Shown here: piece after piece, positions 11,901 through 21,142 of the stretch | Position numbering within the stretch: position 1 is the first letter of the stretch | Layout: the number at the start of each line of letters is the position of its first letter | From: Dipylidium caninum | Lineage: Eukaryota > Platyhelminthes > Cestoda > Cyclophyllidea > Dipylidiidae | Length of the DNA stretch: 64,000 bases | Direction of reading: 5' to 3' | Assembly: GCA_017562135.1 (NCBI GenBank) | Contig: QEYB01000282.1 | Coordinates: forward strand, 62,001 to 126,000 | The notes under the pieces: generated by a model | Databases searched by the model: none | What the model was told of the DNA's origin: nothing | Seen by the model: the letters and a program-made list of their open reading frames with translations, nothing else | Made by a program: the position numbers and the translations under genes

Positions 11901-14336
11901 GGCTTGTCATGCGTTCTTGCCTTTTGGGAAATAATACAATAAAATAGGTCTCAAGTGCACGTCATATCCTTCCATTTTAAAATTGCGATAAAACAAAGCT
12001 ACATAACTAAATAAAAGGTAAAGTGCAAACATTAAGAAAAAAGTATAGGCTGGATACTATGAACACGTTACCGAAACAAAAGAAAGTGGCAAATCCATCT
12101 GTTTAAAAATCCGCAATCACTTAGTTGCCAATTCAATAATAATAATAATATGGCTAAGTGTCGCCGATTTGAGAAGCCAATAAATCAAAATACAGGAGAT
12201 TAACCTTGAAGGACGAAACCAGGCTGAATAGGGGGTTGAATTTTTGGTCGTATAATCTTGGAGTAGACCGAGTCTTCAGTGTACTGCTTCGTGAGAGTTC
12301 GCCAATCCACCGAGTAACTTAGAACCCCCTATTAGTAATAAAGGCACAAAATCATATAGAATAAAAATTAAATGTGAAGAAGTTAGCAAACGATCTAAAA
12401 TCTCCCAACCACTGCCACTAACATAACTGTGGTCTTCAAGTAGACATATTTGGGAATTATTATTGCCTGGAAGTAGATTATTAATAATCTGTACCACCTT
12501 GAAACTATTTAGCTCGAAAGAATTTGATCTATTTCAACAAATAGAAAAAAAAGAAAAAAGCGAGGCAACGCTTCAGTCAACTGGGAAGACCAGACAAACT
12601 GGTTAATAAGAACACGCTATGAAATGGAGAACAAGGGCCAATTTAAGTCCACTTCAATCCCACAAAGGCTTTGATTTCGTGCTTATCTTTCCAAGATTTT
12701 TAAATTTTTTATTTTTCCCACAAGCCAACATGATCGAAAATCCAAATTCCCTTAAATTGTTTAAATAATCAATATAATTAATGGATCAGTAAATACACAA
12801 ATTTCCCAGACCGAATGACATGACCCCTTTGGTTTGAGATCTACACAACAGCTATTAAGTTGATGCGAGAAATAGTATAACTATTTCTCAAAATCTAACT
12901 ATAGCAATAAATGAAGATACACGATATTATTCTGGCACTAATAAAAATGATATATAGTGAAATAACAAAAAACAATGGCTGTTAATTGATGATAAGACCA
13001 GCAATAGTATTTAAAAGCAAAAACTGGACAAATCGCAAGTTATATTAACAAAGGCGGATAAATGACATATAAATGAGATATTACAAGCGACGATATAGGT
13101 TTTAAAGAAGGGCAAATCTTTAATAATGACTCAAATACGCCTCCATTAAAAACGCTATCTACCAAACAGAAGCAAGTGGATTTCGACACGAATTCAAACA
13201 TTTCGACTCAGTAACTAATGGAACCGTATACAAATTTGAGATGAGGTTGTGGTTAACCAACACGAAACAAATGGAATGCACATATGAAGAGAATATCAAA
13301 AACCAAAGTGCCAATAATTCCTATAATAAAGATTCTACTCATGAACAAATGTTGTTTCTCCTAACATAAAGGAATAACCCTTGAATCCAGACTAACCTCT
13401 AGAAACACAACTGATGCTGAGGTCCAAGAAAGACACGGAATAAGGGAGACTGGAAATGGGACCGTTGTGGCGCAGATGGTCGCCATCTAAGAGACATCGC
13501 AAAAAGATTGCGGCGTTTGAGAAAAAAAGAAAAATAAAGCAATAATCTTGAAATGACAATCTTACATAGCCACCCATAGAGACACCGTGAAGCGCAAAGG
13601 GCCCATAGCCCTCCTTCTGGCACCATCGAATAAGAGTATGACATTCCAAGATTAACGCTCCTCCCATGACAAAAAGGTCACATAGGTAATTGAGGCCTGA
13701 TCCTCTAATTTCGGATAATTATGCCGAAATAAGTAGTACGAACTTTTGGTCTACAGGTAACCGTGTCCCGTAAAAAGGGTTCATGATAATCATTGAAGCA
13801 ATGCCATCTTCGATCAGCTGGTTTGCTAAAAAAACACGGCGTCTGTAGTAGGACTAAAGTCCGTTGAAATATAAGAAGCGGACGACTTTACGTGATCACC
13901 AGTTCCAGCATAATGCAAGCATACAGGACGGTGTTCTGACCTCCATTTTTTGGGAATGATCATTTGGAACCTAGGGGTTAATAAAATCTGAAAGGTGTAC
14001 CTAGAAATACGGTTTTTCGAGCACATGGCCCCAGGAATTAGGTCTTCCATAGGTGAAACAAAAGATCCCTCAATTTCCACCAAATTTTTGTAATCCATGC
14101 GCTAGGACGTCGCATTTGCAGATGACAGCCTACCTTTTCAATCATGATAGGACGGTATGTCAAGTTGTTGCGTATGTAAAAAGGATCTTCCCTAACACGA
14201 GACATGTTTCCGACAAGCCTGTGACAAATGGATCACACAAAAATAATTACTCTAAAAGTAAATCCGGGCGCCCCCAGCCCTTGGAGAAGAAGGCAAAGGC
14301 AACTGTTCGGCGGAAAAATTTGTCAAACCTGCTCAT
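8993..14336 (-). CDS. ABHD18: ABHD18-like alpha/beta hydrolase (DUF2048), 3' end incomplete
   Basis: A member of the ABHD18 family of alpha/beta hydrolases; I do not infer a substrate. Recognised minus-strand exons are: 14336-14251 (start; GWGRPDLLLE matches the family N terminus), 14218-14134, 14101-14001 (EIEGSFVSPMEDLIPG), 13970-13892 (KKWRSEHRPVCLHYAGTGDH), 13853-13740 (SYYRRRVFLANQL...NPFYGTRLP), 13702-13566 (MGGALILECHTLIRW, then nucleophile elbow HGVSMGGY), 13486-13397 (SLIPCLSWTSASVVF), 9871-9724 (divergent) and 9237-8993 (THLGNF, KDAYVPRDG, SGHVSTY). The catalytic triad is visible as Ser of GVSMGG, Asp of KDAY and His of SGHVS. Introns include lengths of 32, 32, 30 and 38 nt. One or more middle exons in 13396-9872 and the last exon are unidentified. 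The 13740/13702 junction is one base short of keeping frame. The divergent neighbour is MPP10. Confidence 0.88.
9724..9871 (-). CDS. probable internal exon of the ABHD18-like gene
   Basis: An open exon bounded by a good acceptor (tctttgcag) and a GT donor after AAG. It encodes KPLLDLSKIIDHIKSHNRL and onward to SVFAEKAK. It ends in phase 0, and the next recognised ABHD18 exon at 9237 begins in phase 0 (VDPEVREFMRELLDFFTHL), so the join is in frame. Its own sequence is not conserved with vertebrate ABHD18, whose linker before the C-terminal block is variable. The assignment rests on position, strand and phase. Confidence 0.55.
11050..11825 (-). mobile_element. degenerate mariner-type transposase relic
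   Basis: Read on the minus strand, scattered frames show the mariner (Tc1/mariner superfamily) transposase order: an ISGDEDWIV block near 11530-11560 (family GDEKW), then a lysine-arginine stretch, NHKGVVAHT and an HxSLITR-like block near 11250-11330, LHLDWDVLTHSPYSPD near 11215, an FRSTQNFLNGKNFNDAGD-like block near 11140-11190 and KFHERGIDTA near 11090-11120. Frames change repeatedly and stops interrupt it, so it is inactive. The catalytic aspartate after YSP is followed directly by a stop. It lies in the large ABHD18 intron, in the same orientation as the gene. TTAGGTTAAG near 11044 resembles a mariner inverted-repeat start, but I found no partner on the other side. Confidence 0.75.
12135..12150. 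repeat. (AAT)5 microsatellite
   Basis: Five uninterrupted AAT units followed by A, inside the ABHD18 intron. No function is inferred. Confidence 0.8.
13971..14000 (-). other. 30-nt intron inside ABHD18, in frame and stop-free
   Basis: On the minus strand this segment starts gtacac and ends ccctag. Removing it joins NRIS to RFQMIIPKKW, which matches the family pattern (ARFQFIVPKEW in vertebrates). Because it is 30 nt and contains no stop, the uninterrupted ORF reads through with ten extra residues (YTFQILLTPR). Homology favours its being spliced. Confidence 0.75.
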
Positions 14337-15563
14337 TGTGCAAGTAACCAGAAGAACCGCGGTTAGCCTCGTAGTGAGAGTCGTTCTGATTGGTTCCATA
14401 TATTTCGTAAATGCAGAAAAATAAAGCTCTAATGCGTGAGAATGTGACGACGCAAACACATTATTTCAGGAAGGTTGTGAAAATCGAGCCTCAAAAAGAC
14501 GATATTGTGATTTGAGGCATTTCCTACAAAGTGAACGCAATAAAAGTGTTGAGTTTAATGTGGAAATATTTTGGTATCCGCGAATATCGATATAGCGCTG
14601 TGGCACCCGGTAGGTGAAAATTGTTCGTCGTAATTAGGAAGCTTGTTTTAATCATCTTGGAGTGGCTCAGCCTCATTATTTGCCTAATTCAAAGCAGCGA
14701 CCGTCTTTTAAATGATCTGCTCCATTTTATAAAAATATTTGGTTTCCCACATAGCTAATTAAAATAAATTTCTTCATCAAATCCCTCAACCATGCGTTAA
14801 CTCGTTTCGTATTGGCTTTGAAATTTAGACGTGGAAGTGGTCATGAATGGAAAGGGGTTAGCATTTCGATTAAGACCTCATGGTTCAGGTTTTACATTAA
14901 TATTCCCTTTCATTGCTCCATCTAAATTCGAAGTTTAATTTCAGCATACTCTCAAAAATGCATCATGTTTTTTACGTCCAGGAATTAACGGCGTCGTCAA
15001 TCGTGATTATTTGGCTAAGAATGATAAGTACCTTTGTCCATGTTGAGGTCGAATTCTCTGAGTACGATGCACTCATCTAAATAACTTCGATCTGCCATAT
15101 GGAAAGACCTTTGACCGGGCGCATTTTCTAAAACAATATTTATGACAAGTCTTGAACTGCAAAAGCTAAAATGTGCTAGAATTGTTTGACCCCGCCACCC
15201 CAAAAGGTAGAGTGTGGGGTATAATTTGGTACTGCGCCGTTGCTTATCGCATCATTGTATTTGGCGCACCCGGAGCATCATTTCTGTGTGGACAACAGAT
15301 ACTACCCACCTGAGAAATTAAGGAAGACCGAAAATGACAACAAAGCAATCCCGTACTTAAGAGCTAAAAATGATATCGGAAAATATATTAACGTCGGAAT
15401 GGTTGTTCTATTTAGCCGCACGATATATCGCCCTTCCCGGCGACTACGAAGGTCCAGCGTAGCCGTGCGCATCTCCGTGGTTAGTCAAGGAACACAAGAC
15501 TGAATATGGAATTCACAAGTCTAGCTACAAAGGTTTGTTTTGCAGTTTAGGCATTATTGTTAG
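14337..15563. promoter_or_regulatory. divergent upstream region ABHD18 / MPP10, with unresolved MPP10 5' exons
   Basis: This lies between the ABHD18 start (minus) and the first recognised MPP10 exon (plus). The start of MPP10, including the acidic N-terminal part typical of the family, should be here or be lost, but I could not identify it. The frame at 15240-15503 does not resemble MPP10. A shared promoter is an inference from orientation only. Confidence 0.35.
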
Positions 15564-16595
15564 CTGGATAAAGAAATGGATCTTCTTGAGAGCAAAATGC
15601 TTTCGGGGAAGCCATGGTACTTACGTGGCGAATCCTCTGCCAAAGACCGGTCAGAAAATGCGCTTTTGGAGGAATACTTTGAGGTTCAGCGCCATGAAAT
15701 ATACAGTAAGGTTTTTTATTGGTGTAACACATGGAGGACCGGGACCAGCTGACGAGAATATAATTGTCGACTTCCTGAAAAGGGCAGTCCGCGGACAGGT
15801 TTGTCATTCATAATCTTGCGAAATCCCTAGTTGTTCGATAATCCGAATCGCAAACCTAAGACCAAGGAAGCCGTTAAAGCCTCCGACAAAACAGCAAATA
15901 TTGCGAGAAACGTCCCTCGTGGAAGAGTATGAAAACCTGTACGCCAAAGCTCGAGTGCGTAAAGATTTTTAAAGTTATCAAAATTTTAGGCCTTGGAAAT
16001 GGGCCAAGAAGACCCCGGGAAGGAAACCTTACGGTGTAAAATCGTTGAATTGTTTTGACAATTTGGATGCTCTCTCGAACATGCACTTCATGCCACGAAA
16101 GGTTAATTTTCTATCTTAGTCTTTAACCATGCGTGTTTACGCAGATGTCATATTCAGACCAATTTAAAAATCCTATTGGCTCATTTCATGATACCATTTT
16201 ATTCGATAAGTTATGCCTTTTAAGCATTAACTTTTATTCATATTTACCAGATCAGTATACTCCCATGGGCTAATTTGTAGCGCGTAGACGGGTACAACAT
16301 TCTCACTAACAAGCAAGCTATGGCACTGGAAGAAGCGGGACCAACCACACTGGTCGGAAATGATCTTCTCGCTCCGGAAGAGGTTCTCGCAACCCGCGGA
16401 GAACCGCTCAAAGGATCTACCGAATTAACAATCACGGACAAGCGACGACACAGACGGAAACTCATGCGTGTGCGGGCGATCAAACGCAAAATACGTGCTT
16501 CCGTGGCACTTAAAAGTAAAGACCGGGAAGTTGCTATGGCAAAAATCATAAAAATGGCTAATAAGCCCGGATCCAGCGTTAAAATTGCTAGATGA
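15564..16595 (+). CDS. MPHOSPH10: U3 snoRNP protein MPP10, C-terminal half
   Basis: MPP10 is a component of the small-subunit processome that works with U3 snoRNA in 18S pre-rRNA cleavage in the nucleolus. Exons are 15564-15705 (KMLSGKPWYLRGE...SENALLEE), 15737-15798 (VDFLKRAVRGQ), 15831-15954 (LFDNPNRKPKTKEA, then SLVEEYENLYAKAR), 15990-16101 (KIVELF and DNLDALSNMHFMPRK) and 16281-16595 (MALEEAGPTTL, DLLAPEEVL, ELTITDKRRHRRKLMR, stop at 16593). All correspond in order to the conserved MPP10 blocks, including the KPWQLxGE and LAPEE motifs. The first three introns are 31, 32 and 35 nt. Frame slips occur near 15880-15910 and at the T-run 16053-16056, where one T too many breaks LF-DN. The N-terminal half is not recognised. 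The gene is tail to tail with the TRBP-like gene. Confidence 0.9.
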
Positions 16596-17027
16596 CCAGT
16601 TGGGCAATGGGTTACCCCTTTACTTTTAAATCATGTTGGCACTTGAAATGTATTTAGTCAATTTATTGGACGTTTATGTAAATGCTTTCAAAACCATAAA
16701 TCTTCGCAAAGACTTGGGTTTGGCTTCGTCATAGTGTGTAAATATACAAGACATCGGTAGGCTGCATCCTTGCGAGCGTCAACTATGCTTGTGTGTGGTC
16801 GACTGCATGTGACTTGAGGTGGGATTGTAGATAACTGGGCTTGACAGTACACGGCACCTAAAAGAAAATAGACCTGGTGTAGATCCCTACGTCGGTGTCC
16901 TAGGTACTATAAATAGACATTACTGGACTTCGTGTTTGTTGTATACGAGTAGAAAACAGAGATGTTGTTTTCGTCCAGTGAGCGCTTCAGTGCTTCGTAA
17001 ACATCGAAAGAAGGGTCGATAAGTTCT

Positions 17028-17953
17028 TTAATGTTCATCTCCTTTAACTTCCCTTTTGTGGTACAAACACCGGAAAGGATTTTCCGGGCAAGTTTGCAGG
17101 GCCACTTCTTGACTGTTCTGTTTAACCTTCAGCTTGTTGAGATCCTGCTTTTCTACAAGGGGCAGATTTTCCTCCTCCAGTGCCTCCAGAGCATCAGGTG
17201 GTATGGACAGCCCCTGTTCTACAACTTCCTTTAAGAACTCAGCTGCGGCCTTTCTCTTGGCCTCCTTTTTGGAACTCCCGAATCCCGAAAATTCCCACCG
17301 CCAAAGCCGCACTTTGCAATGGTATTTGCTTCCAAAGAGACTTGGGGGGCATTCTAAGAATTCATAAACAGGTGGTGGCCAAAGACTCTTGTCACAGTAC
17401 TCCTGAACTCTGCTTACATAGTTGATGGGGGCGCGTGTAGCGGCAGCATTCACCTCCTCGCAATTTGCAGCTAAAGGGTCACCAATATCAACGCCAAGGA
17501 AAGAGAGCGATGTGCGCATTGATTGAAGCAATACTCTATCATTCTGTGCTGGGGGATCGTCACCGATCAACTTGAGGAGGACATAATAGGCGGCCAAGTG
17601 TTTAGCTTTTTTCTTACTCGCACCTTATTAAAGTCAATAAAGCATGCAGTCAAAACAGTTTGACCGATTGAATGCTACTTTTAAAATAAAATTAAACATA
17701 TGATACATCAGTGGAGGTGGATTTTAAAAAAGCCGACAGTAGGATATATCATCTAAAAGGCTTAAGAGTGTCGAATATCGCGTAAATGTCAGATAAGGGG
17801 AGCACCTTTCCCAAAAGCAGTAATTTTACCAACCCGACATTGGTAAACGTAGATCGGTTCATGTGCTTCTCCTTCGTTTGCAATTAGCTCGTAGTGTACA
17901 AGTAAGCCTTTCTTTGTAGCAGTTTCTTGGAGTATACCAATCGGAGTTTGACT
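17028..17953 (-). CDS. TARBP2: double-stranded-RNA-binding protein, TRBP/PACT/Loquacious type
   Basis: Members of this family partner Dicer in loading small RNAs into RISC. The exon at 17953-17806 follows a ttcctctag acceptor and encodes the first half of dsRBD1 (TPIGILQETATKKG, then EAHEPIYVYQCRVG). After a 182-nt intron (17805-17624), exon 17623-17028 completes it with ASKKKAKHLAAYYVL and carries dsRBD2 (NYVSRVQEYCDK, then GFGSSKKEAKRKAAAEFLKEV), followed by a polar tail and a stop at 17028. The lysine-rich helix motifs needed for RNA contact (SKKKAKHLAA, SSKKEAKRKAAA) are intact in both domains. The third, Dicer-binding dsRBD of TRBP is not visible; it could lie on an unseen exon, or this may be a two-domain form. 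The exact start exon is unresolved: the ATG at 17980 lies upstream of the likely acceptor. Confidence 0.88.
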
Positions 17954-18658
17954 AGAGGAATACATTAAATAAGAGCCCAAGTGTGCAATAATTCATGGAG
18001 GGTACGAGTAGAAAAGTGCTTAAAACAACAGTGGTCTCGATTTTTGTGACTACCACTGTTGATGTGAGTTAAATTATAAGGATTTAAAATAGCATGGCCT
18101 ATCAAATTATTGGTGAGGGAGTTAGACGTTGCTTGCAAAATTCTTTTACTTTACGCCAATTACTCGCAGCGGCTGGTGATAAGCATACAGAGAGGTGCTC
18201 ATATGCAATAATTTCAGTCGTAGAGTGTTTCCGCTTTTCTCCGAATGGCAACCCGTCCGACTAGCATTTGCTCAGTTAATGTTGAACACAGTGAAGCAGG
18301 CGCAGCTTCTCGAAGTTAAGCCTAATTCAATGTTCCTTTGTGTAACACGGCTAAAGTTATTGCTAAAACGAATCTGAATGCATTTCTTTAAATTTTGCAA
18401 GTTCTGCACACATTACTAGAAGGACTAAATTTGAGACTATAAGCCAAAATGATTTTACAATTTCAGAAATTTAAAACACCCCACTTGAATTTCGTGAAAC
18501 ACAACTATGTTCCGAAGTAATGACTATCGTCTTTGTTCTGTGTCGTATATTTCATTTAAACATCCTTTTTGTTAGTTATGTATGAAAAACTGTAGTCGAA
18601 TTTAAGCATCGAATCACATTGCGGAGTCATTTTAGTGTACACTTGTGTGTATAGGCGC
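17954..18658. promoter_or_regulatory. shared upstream region of TRBP-like (-) and eIF3m (+)
   Basis: About 0.7 kb between divergent genes. It probably holds the 5' end of the TRBP-like gene, which needs at least one more upstream exon because the first recognised exon starts within a codon, and also the eIF3m promoter. No TATA box or factor site can be claimed by eye. Confidence 0.4.
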
Positions 18659-20196
18659 ATGGCTCCGCCGACATTTATACGGTGCTCCGAATCTAAACAG
18701 GTAAACATACACGTTTTTTCACGGACTTGGGTCAGATTGTAGAGCTTAAGAACTTCCTACAAAATTCGGGTGCTGAGAAAATTGACAAGTCGACTGTGAC
18801 TCAAGATAATTGGCCTACTGCTTTCATCAAATGCATTCCTCATCTCCGCGTTTGTTGGAGAAATGAGAAAATTACGGAAACTGGTATACTGTTACTGTCA
18901 CCAAATGCATTTTTCAGAGGTGGTAGATCTGTTAACGACTGTTTCTTCCCTCGTCATGCAACTCCCTGGTGAATGCGTCGCTGAAGCGGTGGAGAAGCTC
19001 TGTGTTCTCTACGAGGATTTTTCTGAGCCAAAAAACCGAAAGCACTTTGCAAAACTCTACTCGTATATGAAATTTGCCTTATTTTGCGATCAGACTAGAC
19101 GTTTTATTCAATAGTTTGCCGGAATTTGATCGTTCGCGATATCGTATCTATCGGGCTCTCGTAAGCTGTGCTTCAGAGTTAGGAGCTCTGTCTCAAGTTT
19201 ATACCCGAACGGAGAAGGTTCTAAAATTCATATTAATCACATGTTTCAGGTTGCGGCACTGCTAAGTATTTGTGACTGCAGCCCTTCTGAATGTCAATCA
19301 CTTTGGCGTCAGCTGTCCGAAGTACATCTTGCTAGTGGTAACACGAAGCTCGCAACCCAAGCAATGATTAACTTACTTTCTACATACTCAGAAGGTAGTG
19401 CAACTGGGGCCCGTGATGACGCCTTTAAGTAAAATTCGTTTTATTTCTTAACACCAAATTAGGTGTATCTTAGCCGCCATTCAGGACCCCAGTTTTCTCT
19501 CTCTTAGTCGCCTTATGTCGTTGGAACCCGTTCGTTCCCTTGAGGGGAACCAGTGCACCAAGTAAATCCCTCACTTCGCTAAATTCCCTTAGTTGTTAGA
19601 AATATATGTTTCTGGTGGACTTTCCGATTTCGCTGCTTTTGTGGAGATGCACCCGGCATTCCTGACTAACAATGGCCTAGACGAAAAGGCTTGTCTCGAT
19701 AAACTTCGAACTCTTAGCCTGATGGAAATAGCCGAAAATGTTGCCGAGTTGGATTATGCTACCATCTGCAAAAGGATTGATTTGTCGGAAGATCAACTGG
19801 AGGCGTTTATCATCGAGGGTGTCTTATTTATCATTTTCCCTATGTTCCTCTAAATATGCTCGTTATTTTTACGTCTTTTAATTCCTGGTTGTTAAGCCAC
19901 TAAAATATTTTTACATTAACATACCGTTTGAACTCCGAGGTTGTTTTGAGGATTATGTTGGCAGTTGATTCTTATTTGTAACATTTGCTTACCTTTTTTC
20001 TACAGCTGTTCGTCAGCGTGTTATCACCTGCAAATTGGATCAGATCAATAAGCGTATCCTCATAACCGGTGCTTTGCCGCGTAATTTCGGTCGTCCACAA
20101 TGGCAAAGTCTCTACAACATGTTGAAGGAATGGAAGTCGGCTCTTCGTGTGGTTCATAGTGGTCTGGCGAAAATGATTGGAACTACCACTCAGTAG
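18659..20196 (+). CDS. EIF3M: eukaryotic translation initiation factor 3 subunit M
   Basis: A PCI-domain subunit of the eIF3 complex, needed for 43S pre-initiation complex assembly. The complete gene has eight exons: 18659-18700 (MAPPTFIRCSESKQ), 18736-18883, 18918-19062, 19094-19217, 19250-19428, 19463-19561, 19593-19818 and 20006-20196 (stop TAG). Introns 1-6 are 35, 34, 31, 32, 34 and about 31 nt; the last is 187 nt. Conserved blocks in order are: LKNFLQNSGAE, EAVEKLCVLYEDF, SRYRIYRALV, ATQAMINLLSTY, CILAAIQDPSF, SLEPVRSLEG, LEIYVSGGLSDFAAF, and the PCI winged-helix region with QLEAFIIEAVRQRVITCKLDQ spanning the last junction, then GRPQWQSLYNML. The sixth intron cannot be spliced in frame as written: one G is missing before its GT. 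Confidence 0.96.
19559..19592 (+). other. exon/intron junction with a one-base frame conflict (eIF3m)
   Basis: The exon reads through EGNQCTK and the next exon starts LLEIYVSGG, a length-perfect match to other eIF3m proteins. The sequence reads ACCAAGTAAATC. A GT-AG splice leaves AA unpaired and gives a stop (AAT TGT TAG). A second G (AAG|GTAAAT) would give a perfect donor and restore the frame. Confidence 0.8.
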
Positions 20197-21142
20197 ACCG
20201 TTTTTGTAAACATTGAGATCCGTGACTTCAAAATTGGCATCTTTTTATGCATTCTCGACCAGGGGCGAGGTACTCTTCTCCACTTTTACGCCACCTTGAG
20301 TTAGTGGAAATGGCAATTGATTCCAAAGGAGTGATACTTCTTACATTCCTTCACCATTCGGTATCTTGTTTTGTTAAAAATATTTTAAACTCGTGGGTGG
20401 CGCTCCGCATTCCTTTCTTCCAACCGTTAACATTATAGTACATCAACCGTACGATTATTGACCATCACTGCTTTTGCTATCGGGATTTAACATCGGATCA
20501 AGATTGGGCTTTATTTTTAATTAATGGGTGTTTTATTAAAGTCCAGTTGCTAGGCGTTGAGCTTCCATTCCGTTCAATCTTTCTTACACTGCTCTGGATA
20601 CACCTTGAGTTCCTGTTGTTATCCTTCTGTGGTCAATGGGTTAAGTCGGTTGTTCCATGACGGGGGCGATCTTACGAATCTGGAACTACTTCTATTTATA
20701 TGCACCTTGTCAACTTATTCTTCTCCGCAAAGGCTTCAAAAGTCTGGTGAATTTGACAGCGTGCTCTCTTCTCTTTTCCTGATAATTAGGCAATACGCGA
20801 CTCATTACTAAACGACTACCATATGATTTTGTTGGGCGTCAGGCATCACTGACACCTCTCCCCATTGACACCTAATTATTTGAGTCACCGATTTCGTTAA
20901 TAGTGTGGCTACTCTGTTCGGCTCTCGGATTCTGTATCCAAGAATCCGGTATAATAAATGCAGACTATTCTTTCAACTGTATACGAAACATGTAGGATTC
21001 TGAAATCTTATTGTTGCGTAATCTAAGAGCGTACGACATACGAGGAGAAAGATGGACAACATCGAGTAAGAACGTAGAACAGCGATAGACGAGGGGAAAG
21101 ATTCGGAGTCAGTCTATCAGAGAGCCGTTGATCAGGGGGCAA
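20197..21142. other. no supported gene (3' ends of eIF3m and b561)
   Basis: The tail-to-tail interval between eIF3m and the b561 gene. Frames of 63 and 84 codons at 20247 and 20557 show no family features. It probably holds 3' UTRs and spacer. Confidence 0.5.

Noticed and set aside
12276..12497. Minus-strand GSGWEILDRLL considered as the missing ABHD18 exon after SASVVFLE
   Set aside because: The similarity to the family segment is weak, and the available acceptors do not give the required phase.
14053..14424. 123-codon plus-strand open frame
   Set aside because: It lies antisense over four confirmed ABHD18 exons. The minus strand is the coding one by homology.
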